A stretch of 64,000 nucleotides of DNA from positions 331,535-395,534 of the forward strand of contig NZ_JAHKRM010000007.1 of the NCBI RefSeq assembly GCF_019396345.1. Direction: 5' to 3'. The translations under genes were made by a program, and so were the position numbers. Numbering within the stretch: the first letter of the stretch is position 1; each line of letters starts with the position of its first letter. The notes under the pieces were generated by a model that was given only the letters and a program-made list of their open reading frames with translations, was not told the origin of the DNA and did no database searches. This document shows, piece by piece, positions 43,188 through 51,643 of the stretch. Source of the stretch: Nonomuraea guangzhouensis. GTDB lineage: Bacteria; Actinomycetota; Actinomycetes; Streptosporangiales; Streptosporangiaceae.

Positions 43188-44555
43188 TCACCCGCCCAGG
43201 TTGCCGGCCAGCAGGTCGAGCAGCGGCTGCCGCCGTACGCACCGCTCCAGCGCGAAGGAGTCGGCCAGCTCGACCACGTCGTCGTCGGACAGCCCCCTGA
43301 ACAGCTCGGCGTACTCGGGCAGCAGCGCCTGCGCGATCAGGATGTGCCTGATCAGGTCGTCGGTCTGGTAGCGCGCCCCCCACGGGTAGGGGGCCCAGCC
43401 GGGCGCCTCGGCGTCGAGCATCGCGTGCAGCGGCCCCAGCACGTCGGCCGACTCCTCCATAGTGGAGCCCCACCGGTCCGCGCCGAGCCGCCGCTTCTTG
43501 CCGATGAACGCCCCGAACCGGTCGAGGTACGGCCCGGCCGCGTGCACCAGCCCCTGCAACCCCACGTCCTTGTACGTCCACAGCGACCAACCGGCCCCAT
43601 GGGCGTCGTAGATGGCGAGCTGGTCACGCAGGATCCGGTAACGCTGCTCGTCGACCTCGGGGTGACCGGTGTAGACGGGCCCGAACTCGCCCACCCACAG
43701 CGGCGTGCCCGTCTCGCGCTGGAACCGGGACCGCGCCCGGAAGGTCCGCTCCAGCTCGCCCCGGTCGCACCACTCGCCGCGGGTGTAGCCGGGGTACGGC
43801 CCGCCGTGCGCGAACCCGGCCAGGGCGTAGTCGTGACAGACGAACACCGTGTTCCCGTACACCTCACGGAAGATCGAGAAGTCCGTGGCGTAGGTGTTGC
43901 CGTCGAGGAACAGCACGTGCCGCGGATCGGCGGCGCGCATCGCCTTCACCAGCCGGTCGTAGAACGGCCCGATCACCTTGCCGCTCGGGTCGCCCGGCTC
44001 GTTGACCGGGTTGTACCCGGCCACCCACGGGTGCTCGCGGTAGCGGTCGGCGATGGCCTCCCACAGGTGGATGGCCCGGTCCTGGAAGTGGCGATGGTTC
44101 CAGAAGGCGGCGACGTGGGTGGGGTTGTCGGAGTGCCAGTGCTGGTTCTGCGCGCCGGGCAGGGCGTGCAGGCCGATGACGCTGTACACGCCGTACGAGC
44201 CGAGCAGGTCGACGACCCGGTCGAGGTGCCGGAAGCCGTGCTCGACGACCTCGAACGGCCGCTGGTCGGACTCGAGGTGGCGGTAGTTGACCGGGATCCG
44301 CACGCAGTTCACGCCCAGCCCGGCCAGCAGCGCCGCGTCCCGCTCGGTGAAGAACGAGGTCAGCAGCCGCTCGAAGAACAGCTCCGCCCGATCCTCGCCC
44401 AGCACCTCCCGTACGGCCTCGCGCATCGAGCTCTCGTTGGCGGGGTAGCCGGTGATGAAGTTCTCCATGTTCAGCCAGCCGCCCAGACCCACCCCGCGCA
44501 GGCGTACCGGAGTGGAGTCGGCGGTGACGAGCTGGGTTCCGGACACCTGCAGCAT
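43188..44555 (-). CDS. GH5-family glycosidase (cytosolic, cellulase-like)
   Basis: A 455-residue enzyme without signal peptide. It begins QVSGTQLVTADSTPVRLRGVGLGGW and has the GH5 signatures: acid/base Glu186 in YNPVNEPG and nucleophile Glu290 in WVGEFGPV. The first ATG (44555) follows AAAGGGTG and lies two bases from the permease stop, so it is the last gene of operon 2. Such internal GH5 proteins hydrolyse short beta-linked oligosaccharides after uptake; the exact sugar cannot be told. The C-terminal 80 residues form a helical addition beyond the usual barrel. Confidence 0.9.
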   Translation of the reverse strand: MLQVSGTQLVTADSTPVRLRGVGLGGWLNMENFITGYPANESSMREAVREVLGEDRAELFFERLLTSFFTERDAALLAGLGVNCVRIPVNYRHLESDQRPFEVVEHGFRHLDRVVDLLGSYGVYSVIGLHALPGAQNQHWHSDNPTHVAAFWNHRHFQDRAIHLWEAIADRYREHPWVAGYNPVNEPGDPSGKVIGPFYDRLVKAMRAADPRHVLFLDGNTYATDFSIFREVYGNTVFVCHDYALAGFAHGGPYPGYTRGEWCDRGELERTFRARSRFQRETGTPLWVGEFGPVYTGHPEVDEQRYRILRDQLAIYDAHGAGWSLWTYKDVGLQGLVHAAGPYLDRFGAFIGKKRRLGADRWGSTMEESADVLGPLHAMLDAEAPGWAPYPWGARYQTDDLIRHILIAQALLPEYAELFRGLSDDDVVELADSFALERCVRRQPLLDLLAGNLGG

Positions 44556-44557
44556 GT

Positions 44558-45376
44558 TCACCCTTTCGTGGCTCCTGCGGTGAGGCCACCGATCAGGTGG
44601 CGTTCGGCGACGGCGTAGAACCCGAGTGCGGGCACCATGGCCAGGACGAGGTAGGCGAGGATCCGGGCAGTGTCGGTGCTGTACTGGCCCTGGAACTGCT
44701 GGACGCCGAGCGGCAGCGTCCATCCCGACTCGTCGCTGAAGACGACCAGGGGCAGCATGAAGTTGTTCCAGCTCCCGACGATCGCCAGGACGGACACGGT
44801 GGCCAGCGCGGGCCGGGCCATCGGCAGCAGGATCCGCCAGAAGAAGCCGAAGGCGGTGCAGCCGTCGAGGATGGCCGCCTCCTCGATCTCGCCGGGGATG
44901 CTCCGGAAGAAGCCGCGCAGGATGAGGATCGTCAGCGGCAGCCCGAAGGCGCCCTGCGTCAGGATCACGCCGAGGGGGCTGTCGAGCAGGCCGAAGGTCC
45001 GCAGCAGCACGAAGATCGGCAGGATCGCCACCGCGAACGGGAACATCAGCCCCATCGTGAACAGCGTGAACAGCACCTCCCTGCCGCGGAAGGCGAACCT
45101 GGCGAAGACGAAGGCGGCCAGCGCCGACAGCGCGACCACGAGCACGGTCGAGGTCAGCGCGATGAACGTGCTGTTCCACAGCTGCCGCCAGAACGAGCCG
45201 GAGGCGAGCACGTCGGTGTAGTTCGACGGAACCCACGGATCGGGCAGGCCGAACGGGTTGGTGGACAGCTGGGCGGTGCTCTTGAAGCCGCCGAGCAGCG
45301 CGTAGACGACCGGGACGAGGATGAAGGCGCCGACGATCCACGCGATCGCGTGCAGGGGCAGGGCCGGCCGTCTCAT
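44558..45376 (-). CDS. ABC sugar permease 2B (MalG type)
   Basis: A 272-residue permease with six helices. The EAA loop is EEAAILDGCTAFGFFWRILLP, followed by IVGSWNNFMLPLV. The ATG overlaps the stop of permease 2A by four bases (ATGA). It pairs with that protein to import the sugar bound by lipoprotein 2. Confidence 0.94.
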   Translation of the reverse strand: MRRPALPLHAIAWIVGAFILVPVVYALLGGFKSTAQLSTNPFGLPDPWVPSNYTDVLASGSFWRQLWNSTFIALTSTVLVVALSALAAFVFARFAFRGREVLFTLFTMGLMFPFAVAILPIFVLLRTFGLLDSPLGVILTQGAFGLPLTILILRGFFRSIPGEIEEAAILDGCTAFGFFWRILLPMARPALATVSVLAIVGSWNNFMLPLVVFSDESGWTLPLGVQQFQGQYSTDTARILAYLVLAMVPALGFYAVAERHLIGGLTAGATKG

Positions 45377-46335
45377 CGGTGGTCTCCCATTCTGGTGGTC
45401 GCGCCCTCCAGATCGCGCCGCATCACGAAGCGCTGGTAGGCGAGGGCGAAGACGAGGCTGAGCGCGAACATCACCACGCTGATCGCGCTGGCGTAGCCGA
45501 CCTGGGAGCGCTTGAACCCGAACTCCAGCATCGTGACGGCCATCGTCTCCGAGGAGTGCGAGGGCCCGCCCTGGGTGAGGATCCAGACCAGGTCGAACAG
45601 CTGGATCGTGTAGATGACCGACAGGAACACGCTGATCCGGATCGTCGGCCCCAGCAGCGGCAGCGTGACGTGCCAGAACACCTGCCTGGACGTGCCGCCG
45701 TCGATCTGCGCGGCCTCGATCAGCTCGTCGGGGATGTTCTGCCGCCCGGCCAGGTAGATCATCATGTGGAAGCCGAAGTACTTCCACGTCATGACCAGGA
45801 AGAGCGAGAGCATCACCGTGTCGGGGTCGGCGAGCCAGTCCGAGTTCAGCCCGACCACGCCCAGGATCCGGTTGGCCACCCCGGCCCCCGGCGAGAGGAT
45901 CAGCGAGAACAGCACGCCGGTGATCACCTCGGAGAGCACGTACGGCGCGAAGAACACCAACCGGTACAGCGTCCGCCCGCGGATCCGCTGGTTGAGCAGC
46001 ATGGCGATGCCCAGCGAGATGGGCAGCTGCACCACGACGGACAGGACGACGAGGACCACCAGGTGCCAGACGTCGTCCCGGAAGACCTCGGTGCCGAACA
46101 GCCGGGTGAAGTTGTCCAGCCCGATGAAGTTCTTCGGCAGCCCGCCGAAGCCGTTCCACTTGAAGACGCTCGCGTACAGGGCGATCAGGATCGGCGCCAC
46201 GACGAGCAGCAGGAAGAGCACCAGCGCGGGCAGCAGGAACAGCCCGATGGTGACCCAGCCGCGCCGCCGCCCCCGGGAGGGGGGCACGGGGGCGGCGAGC
46301 GCGGGCGCCTGCGGCCCCCGGGTCAGCGTCGTCAT
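45373..46335 (-). CDS. ABC sugar permease 2A (MalF type)
   Basis: A 320-residue permease with a positively charged N-terminus, six helices and the EAA loop EAAQIDGGTSRQVFWHVTLP. The start overlaps the stop of the binding-protein gene as ATGA, showing tight coupling. No ATPase gene is present, as in operon 1. Confidence 0.94.
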   Translation of the reverse strand: MTTLTRGPQAPALAAPVPPSRGRRRGWVTIGLFLLPALVLFLLLVVAPILIALYASVFKWNGFGGLPKNFIGLDNFTRLFGTEVFRDDVWHLVVLVVLSVVVQLPISLGIAMLLNQRIRGRTLYRLVFFAPYVLSEVITGVLFSLILSPGAGVANRILGVVGLNSDWLADPDTVMLSLFLVMTWKYFGFHMMIYLAGRQNIPDELIEAAQIDGGTSRQVFWHVTLPLLGPTIRISVFLSVIYTIQLFDLVWILTQGGPSHSSETMAVTMLEFGFKRSQVGYASAISVVMFALSLVFALAYQRFVMRRDLEGATTRMGDHR

Positions 46336-47612
46336 TCGCTCTTGGCCACTTCCGTGATGGCGTCGACGACCTGCTGGGGCGTCTTGGTGCCGCCGATGAG
46401 CTGCGCCACGCTGTCGTTGACCTCCTGGCCGACCGCGGGCGGGTACGCCTGGTCGAGGAAGAGCTGGAAGCCGGTGGCGGAGGCCAGCGACTCGGCCACG
46501 ACCTTCAGGTTGGCGTCCTTGACCGCGCTCTCCTCGCCCTTCAGCACGGGAAGCACCCCGCCGGACTCGACGGCCTTGGCGTGATTGCCCTTCTCTGTCA
46601 TGAACTTCACGAACTCCACCGCCTCCGGCGGCGCGTCGGCGCCCACGGCGATCCCGCCACCGCCGCCGAACGCCTCGGTGATCGCGCCCTTGCCGCCGTC
46701 GACCGTCGGGAAGGGGAAGAAGCCCAGGTCGCCGCCGAGCCCCTTGCCCGATGAAGCCTGCACGGTCGGCGCCCACTGGCCCATCAGCTCCATCGCGGCC
46801 TTGCCGTTGGACATGGTCGCCGCCTGGCCGTCAGGGGTGCCGTAGCCGGCCCCGAGGAAGCCCTTCTGGAACGGCTGCAGGTCCACCAGCGCCTTGAGCT
46901 GCTGTCCGGCGGTGACGAAGTCGGGTTTGGTGAAGTCGTGGTCCACCCCGGCCTGCTGCAGGGCGGGCAGCCCGCCGATACGCATGGCCAGATAGGCCCA
47001 GTAGTAGTGGCCGGGCCACTTCTCCTTGCCGGCCAGCGCGATCGGGGTGGTCCCCGACGCCTTCAGCTTCTTGACGTCCTCCAGGAACTCCGCCCACGTG
47101 GCCGGCGGCGCGGTGATGCCCGCCTTGGCGAAGAGCCGCTTGTTGTACCAGAAACCGACCATCCCGATGTCGGTCGGCAGCGCGTACGTCTTCCCGTCGA
47201 ACTGGTAGGCCGCCAGCGACGCCTTGGTGAAGTCGCCGAGCACCGGCGCGACGTCGTCGCTGATGTCCTTGACCAGGCCCGCGTCGAGCTCCTGCTTCAG
47301 AACCCCGCCGCCCCACGTGGCGAACAGGTCGGGCGCCTTGCCCGACTGCGTGAGCGTGGTCAGCTTGGCCTTGTACGCGTCGTTCTCCAGGACGGTGAGC
47401 TTCATGGTCACGTTGGGATGCGCGGCCTGGAACTCCTTGGCCCTGGTCGCCCAGAGCGTCTTCATCGGCTCAGTGGTCGACAGGTGCCACCATTCGAGCG
47501 TCACCTTCGCGGCTGAGGCCGGTCCGCCGCTCTGGGCGGGCTCCGCGGTCCCGCCGCCGCTGCAGCCGGCGAGGAGTACGGCCGTGGCGACCAGAACGAG
47601 ACTGCGCCGCAT
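46332..47612 (-). CDS. ABC transporter sugar-binding lipoprotein 2
   Basis: A 426-residue solute-binding lipoprotein, lipobox LLAGC (Cys17). It has KVTLEWWHLSTTEPMKTLW at the mature start and the family blocks PDLFATWGGGVLKQEL and DIGMVGFWYNKRLFAKAGI, similar to xylobiose/cellobiose-type binding proteins. The ATG at 47612 follows GGAGAAGGGA; longer upstream frames run through the promoter. It heads the minus-strand operon, with an operator-like palindrome at 47634-47644, 22 bases before the start. Confidence 0.94.
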   Translation of the reverse strand: MRRSLVLVATAVLLAGCSGGGTAEPAQSGGPASAAKVTLEWWHLSTTEPMKTLWATRAKEFQAAHPNVTMKLTVLENDAYKAKLTTLTQSGKAPDLFATWGGGVLKQELDAGLVKDISDDVAPVLGDFTKASLAAYQFDGKTYALPTDIGMVGFWYNKRLFAKAGITAPPATWAEFLEDVKKLKASGTTPIALAGKEKWPGHYYWAYLAMRIGGLPALQQAGVDHDFTKPDFVTAGQQLKALVDLQPFQKGFLGAGYGTPDGQAATMSNGKAAMELMGQWAPTVQASSGKGLGGDLGFFPFPTVDGGKGAITEAFGGGGGIAVGADAPPEAVEFVKFMTEKGNHAKAVESGGVLPVLKGEESAVKDANLKVVAESLASATGFQLFLDQAYPPAVGQEVNDSVAQLIGGTKTPQQVVDAITEVAKSE

Positions 47613-47633
47613 AGGGGTTCCCTTCTCCGTTGT

Positions 47634-47644
47634 TGAAAGTTTCG
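47634..47644. promoter_or_regulatory. LacI-type operator, binding-protein side
   Basis: TGAAAGTTTCG, one base from a perfect CGAAA-G-TTTCG palindrome and matching the site at 47735. It lies 22 bases upstream of lipoprotein 2. Confidence 0.75.
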
Positions 47645-47734
47645 TAAACCCCCCGATAATTTTCGTTGCCCGGAGCATAAGATTCCCCCTGTAATGCGTC
47701 AATAGCCGCCGTGGGAGCGATTCCAACTCATCGC

Positions 47735-47745
47735 CGAAAGTTTCG
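47735..47745. promoter_or_regulatory. LacI-type operator, regulator side
   Basis: CGAAAGTTTCG, an 11-bp palindrome around a central G, lies 15 bases before the LacI start. The CGAA-N-TTCG type resembles operators reported for the Streptomyces xylo-oligosaccharide regulator BxlR (from memory). A weaker CGATAATTTTCG is at 47654-47665. Confidence 0.8.
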
Positions 47746-47759
47746 ATAGACTCCGGCTC

Positions 47760-48782
47760 ATGCCAGCGAAGAGGCGGGTGACGATCGCCCTGATAGCCGA
47801 GGAGGCCGGGGTCTCGATCCCCACGGTGTCCAAGGTCATCAACGGCCGGCCCGAGGTGGCCCCGGAGACGCGCCACCGGGTCGAGCGGTTGCTGCACGAG
47901 CACGGCTACCAGCGGCGCACCAGTCAGGACGACACGCCCTCGGGCCTGGTGGACCTGGTGTTCGCCGAGATCGAGTCGCCGTGGGCGATGGAGATCGTCC
48001 GCGGCGCCGAGTCGGCGGCCCGCGACGCGGGAGCCAGCGTCGTCATGTCGGTCCTGCACACCCACGCGGGTCCCGGCCGTGACTGGCTGGACCGCCTCGC
48101 CTCCCGGCGGACGGACGGCGTGGTCGTCGTGGCCTCCAAGCTCTCGACCGGCGTCCAGGCCCAGCTCAGCGCCCGCTCACTGCCGTTCGTCGTGGTGGAT
48201 CCCGAAGGCGAGCCGGCACCCGGCGTGGTTTCGGTGGGCGCCACCAACTGGCACGGCGGCCTGGCCGCCACCCGCCACCTCCTGGAGCTGGGCCACCGCA
48301 GAGTCGCCATGATCAGCGGTCCCGCCGACATGCTCTGCAGCCAGGCGCGCGTCGACGGCTACCGGGCGGCGCTGGAGACCGCGGGCGTCGAGGTGGATCC
48401 CGCGCTGATCCGCAGAGGCACCTTCCTGGTCGACTCGGGCCACGACCAGGGCCACGCCCTGCTCTCCCTGCCCGACCCGCCGACGGCGATCTTCGCGGGC
48501 AGCGACCTCATGGCCTTCGGCGTCTTCGAGGCCGCCCGCCAGCGCGGCCTGCGCGTCCCGGAAGACCTGAGCGTCGTCGGCTTCGACGACCTGCCCCTGT
48601 CGAAGTCGGCCTGGCCCCCGCTGACCACGGTCCGCCAGCCGCTCCAGGAGATGGCCGCCCTGGCGACGCGTACGGTCCTGGCGATGAAGCGCGGCGAGGC
48701 CCCGGAGAGCAGGAGGGTGGAGCTGGCGACCGATCTCATAGTCCGGGAGAGCACCGCGGCGTTGGTCAAGCCCGAAGCCTGA
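47760..48782 (+). CDS. LacI-family transcriptional regulator of sugar operon 2
   Basis: A 340-residue repressor with helix-turn-helix TIALIAEEAGVSIPTVSKVI and a sugar-sensing domain (GLVDLVFAEIESPWAMEIV, SDLMAFGVFEAARQRGL, VVGFDDLPLSKSAWPPLTTVRQPL). It is divergent from the binding-protein gene; 147 bases between them contain two near-identical operators, one beside each gene. Autoregulation plus repression of the transport operon until the imported sugar is present is the simplest reading. Confidence 0.95.
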   Translation: MPAKRRVTIALIAEEAGVSIPTVSKVINGRPEVAPETRHRVERLLHEHGYQRRTSQDDTPSGLVDLVFAEIESPWAMEIVRGAESAARDAGASVVMSVLHTHAGPGRDWLDRLASRRTDGVVVVASKLSTGVQAQLSARSLPFVVVDPEGEPAPGVVSVGATNWHGGLAATRHLLELGHRRVAMISGPADMLCSQARVDGYRAALETAGVEVDPALIRRGTFLVDSGHDQGHALLSLPDPPTAIFAGSDLMAFGVFEAARQRGLRVPEDLSVVGFDDLPLSKSAWPPLTTVRQPLQEMAALATRTVLAMKRGEAPESRRVELATDLIVRESTAALVKPEA

Positions 48783-48784
48783 CC

Positions 48785-49333
48785 CTACCGGTCCGTCCAG
48801 TCGTCCTCGATGATCGAGTGGATGATCGAGTCACGCCAGCCCGACGGCGTCTGCACGTGGTGGCGGACCCGGCCCTCCTCGATCATCCCGGCGGTCAGCA
48901 TCGCCAGCTGGGCGGGCAGATTGCCGGGTGCCCGCGCGCCCCAGATCCGGTGCAGCCCCAGCTCCTTGAAGCCGAACGACTGCACCAGGCGGATCAGGTC
49001 CGTGCCGATGCCGCGCCCCCACTGGTCGGGCCGGAGTCCGAGACCGATCTCGGCGCTGTGCGGGTGGTCGGCCTCGATGTGCAGCCGCGCGACCCCGACC
49101 ACCTCGCGGGTCTCGGCGTCGGTCACCGCCAGCGCGTACAGCCGCCGCGGCTCGGCCGCGGCGGCCCGGATGGCGTCCTTGACGAGCGTGGCCACCTGCT
49201 CCAGCGTGCGCGGCGCGAACGGCATGTACGCCGTGGCCTCCGGATTGCCATAGACGGCGTGCAGGGCGGTCACGTCGGCCTCCGTGACGTCACGGAGGCC
49301 CAAACGCGCACCTTTCCACTGCACGCGGCGCAT
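48785..49333 (-). CDS. GNAT-family N-acetyltransferase (RimJ/RimL-like)
   Basis: A 182-residue GNAT enzyme with LGLRDVTEADVTALHAVY at the N-terminus and the acetyl-CoA loop region IGLGLRPDQWGRGIGTDLI. Such proteins acetylate protein N-termini or small amines using acetyl-CoA. The substrate is unknown. It converges on the LacI gene with two bases between stops. Confidence 0.9.
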   Translation of the reverse strand: MRRVQWKGARLGLRDVTEADVTALHAVYGNPEATAYMPFAPRTLEQVATLVKDAIRAAAAEPRRLYALAVTDAETREVVGVARLHIEADHPHSAEIGLGLRPDQWGRGIGTDLIRLVQSFGFKELGLHRIWGARAPGNLPAQLAMLTAGMIEEGRVRHHVQTPSGWRDSIIHSIIEDDWTDR

Positions 49334-49377
49334 GCGGAGAAAGGTAACCCGACTTCAGTGATCTCTACAAGCCCTTG

Positions 49378-50178
49378 TCAAGTCGCGAGTTGACTTCCGT
49401 AAGCTCGCGCGACAAGTTCGGCCACCGCACTGTGCGCGCCGAGCGGTTCGGCGTAGCCCGCGCGGACCCCCGCGGCGGCCTGCTCGACGATCGACGCCGG
49501 GGCCTCGTGGCCGATCAGGCAGGGGGCGATGGCCAGGCGCTCGGCGCCGGCGGCCCGCAGCCGTTCGGCCGCGATCGGCACGCCCGGGTCGCTGTCGAGA
49601 GAGGCGGCGACCACGGGGAGCGTGAGCCGCGAGGCGAGCAGCACCGCCGTCGCCTGGACGGCGTGCACGGCCCGCTCGCCGCCGACCGTGCCCAGGATGA
49701 TGGCGTCGACGGGGCTGGAGACGTTCAGCAGCCGGACCCGGTCGGCCCTGGCCAGGCCGCGCTCGGCCAGCCTGATGTGCAGCGCCTCGGCCAGCAGCGG
49801 GTGCGGGCCGAGCGCCTCGGTCACGACCGCGGGCGAACCCGCCGCCGCGACGGCCTTGCCGATGTCGGCGAGGACGATGGGATCGTCCCAGGTCAGCAGC
49901 GGCACCACGATCGCTTCGCGGCCCGCGGGCAGCGAATCGGCGAGGTCCGTGACGGTCGTGAGGCGTACCTCGATCTGGGGGTTGTCGACGCGTACCACGG
50001 CCGCGATCTCCGCTGCCACGCCCGAGGTGCTGCCCGGCACCGCGAGGACGAGGACAGGGGCGTCCGGCGGCAGGGACGTGGGCACGGGACGGCGGTGTCG
50101 ACCGCCACCCGGCCGGGGGGAACGTTCACGTACAGGCAGGCTCACAGGCGCGCAGTTTATGCCCATAAAGGGGCTCAC
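49378..50178 (-). CDS. CbiX/SirB-like chelatase family protein
   Basis: Up to 266 residues, with the two-repeat architecture of the sirohydrochlorin chelatase family: PVLVLAVPGSTSGVAAEIAAVVR in the first half and LTLPVVAASLDSDPGVPIAAERLRAAGAERLAIAPCLIGHE in the second. In true chelatases the first strand is followed by HGS/HGTR; here the equivalent is PGSTSG, lacking the metal-binding His, so catalysis is doubtful. Start is uncertain: GTG at 50178 with no clear SD, or GTG at 50145. A CRP-type site lies upstream, shared with the divergent MFS gene. Confidence 0.75.
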   Translation of the reverse strand: MSPFMGINCAPVSLPVRERSPRPGGGRHRRPVPTSLPPDAPVLVLAVPGSTSGVAAEIAAVVRVDNPQIEVRLTTVTDLADSLPAGREAIVVPLLTWDDPIVLADIGKAVAAAGSPAVVTEALGPHPLLAEALHIRLAERGLARADRVRLLNVSSPVDAIILGTVGGERAVHAVQATAVLLASRLTLPVVAASLDSDPGVPIAAERLRAAGAERLAIAPCLIGHEAPASIVEQAAAGVRAGYAEPLGAHSAVAELVARAYGSQLAT

Positions 50179-50218
50179 GTTCTGGGAAATGGCCGCGATT
50201 CAATTACAACGCTCCACC

Positions 50219-50234
50219 TGTGATCGAGATCACA
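50219..50234. promoter_or_regulatory. CRP-type binding site
   Basis: TGTGATCGAGATCACA is a perfect 16-bp palindrome matching the CRP/GlxR consensus TGTGA-N6-TCACA. It sits in the 163-base divergent region, 41 bases upstream of the chelatase-like gene and 108 upstream of the MFS gene. Confidence 0.8.
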
Positions 50235-50288
50235 TCGTGATGGCCGCGAATCTTGACATATCTGGATAAAACGGCAGGCTCAGCAGCA

Positions 50289-50307
50289 TCTAGAAACGTG
50301 TTCTAGA
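50289..50307. promoter_or_regulatory. Operator-like palindrome upstream of the MFS gene
   Basis: TCTAGAA-ACGTG-TTCTAGA has perfect seven-base arms and lies 34 bases before the MFS start. It is preceded by a TTGACA element at 50253-50258. The cognate regulator is not adjacent. Confidence 0.65.
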
Positions 50308-50341
50308 GCGACAGTCAGGCACCGTCCCACTAAGGACTGGT

Positions 50342-51643
50342 ATGAAGCCGTTCTATGTCCGCGAGTTAAGTGTGTACCCCGTCGGTCGTCGTCGGGTCTG
50401 GCTCCTGGCGATAGCCGTGCTGGCGAGTCTGATCGCCAACTTCGAGACGACGATCGCCACCATCCTGCCGTTGCTGCAGCGCGACCTGCAGATGTCACTC
50501 GAGGTCTACGGGCTGATCGCGGCCGTGTCCGTGCTGGTGGGCGGGTTGTCGGCGGGGTTCGGCGGCATCCTGTCCGACCGGTGGGGCCGGGTCACGATCC
50601 TGGTGCCCACGCTGACCGTCACCGCCGCCTGCAACTTCCTGCTCGCCACCGTCGACTCGGTCAGCGGGCTGTTCGTGGTCCGCTGCCTGATGCTGTTCAT
50701 CGAGGGCGCCGGGATCACGATCACCGCGTCGCTCGTCCGCGACTTCTCGCCGCGCCTGGGCCGGGCGCAGGCGTTCGCGTTCTGGACCTGGGGGCCGGTC
50801 GGCGCCTCGTTCCTGGCCTCGTTCATCGCCGGCTTCACGCTGCCGATGTTCGACAACGCCTGGCAGTCGCAGGCGATCATCATGGGCATCGTCTCGCTGC
50901 TGCTCTGCGGGGTGATCATCTGGCAGATCGCCGAGCCGTCGGCGGCCCTGCGGGCCCAGGTCATGCAGTACGAGCAGGCGGTGGTCTCCGAGGAGAAGAT
51001 CGATCCGGGCAAGGTGAAGGAGCTGTTCCGGCACCCCCACCTCTGGGCCCACGTGCTCGGCAACACCGGCTGGCAGGTGCTCTACTGGACCTTCGCGATC
51101 TTCGGCCAGACGATCCTGGCCGGCAGCGCGTTCGGGATGGAGACCGCTGAGGCCAACCGCGTCGTCGCCCTGGGCATCCTGCTCAACGCGGTGGCCGTCA
51201 TCGTGGTCGGCCGGATCTCCGACCGGTTGCGCCTGCGCAAGCCGTTCACGGCCGTGGGCATCGTGCTGACGATCGCGACGCTCGCCTACTTCATCAGCCT
51301 GGTCGGCACGGGCGCCACGGTCGGCCGCGTCACCTTGGTCTATGCGATCCTGTTCCTGGTCCTGGGCATCGCCTACGTCCCCTGGATGGCGAACTTCTCC
51401 GAGGACGCCGAAGACGTCGACCCCCGGCTCCAGGGTGCGGCGCTGGGCCTGTGGGGCATGGTCGTCCGGATCATGATCGTGGCCCTGCTGGTGATCTCAC
51501 CGATGGTGGTGGCGGCCGGCGGATGGGGGACGTGGCTGTGGGTGGCACTGGTCGGCCAGGTGATCTTCCTGGCGTCGGTGGCCGCCTTCAAGGGCTCCTG
51601 GCGGCGCCCGCGCGCCGCCGACTCACCGAAGGTCCCGGCCTGA
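50342..51643 (+). CDS. Major facilitator superfamily transporter
   Basis: A 433-residue membrane protein with about twelve helices. The loop between helices 2 and 3 carries GGILSDRWGRVTIL, the MFS motif A. The central loop (about residues 195-230) is long and charged. The substrate is unknown. It has a divergent promoter region with a CRP-type site and a second palindrome. The end overlaps the convergent membrane-protein gene by 21 bases. Confidence 0.9.
   Translation: MKPFYVRELSVYPVGRRRVWLLAIAVLASLIANFETTIATILPLLQRDLQMSLEVYGLIAAVSVLVGGLSAGFGGILSDRWGRVTILVPTLTVTAACNFLLATVDSVSGLFVVRCLMLFIEGAGITITASLVRDFSPRLGRAQAFAFWTWGPVGASFLASFIAGFTLPMFDNAWQSQAIIMGIVSLLLCGVIIWQIAEPSAALRAQVMQYEQAVVSEEKIDPGKVKELFRHPHLWAHVLGNTGWQVLYWTFAIFGQTILAGSAFGMETAEANRVVALGILLNAVAVIVVGRISDRLRLRKPFTAVGIVLTIATLAYFISLVGTGATVGRVTLVYAILFLVLGIAYVPWMANFSEDAEDVDPRLQGAALGLWGMVVRIMIVALLVISPMVVAAGGWGTWLWVALVGQVIFLASVAAFKGSWRRPRAADSPKVPA

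Noticed and set aside
47613..48065. An extended start for sugar-binding lipoprotein 2
   Set aside because: It would run antisense through the LacI gene and both operators and destroy the signal peptide and lipobox.
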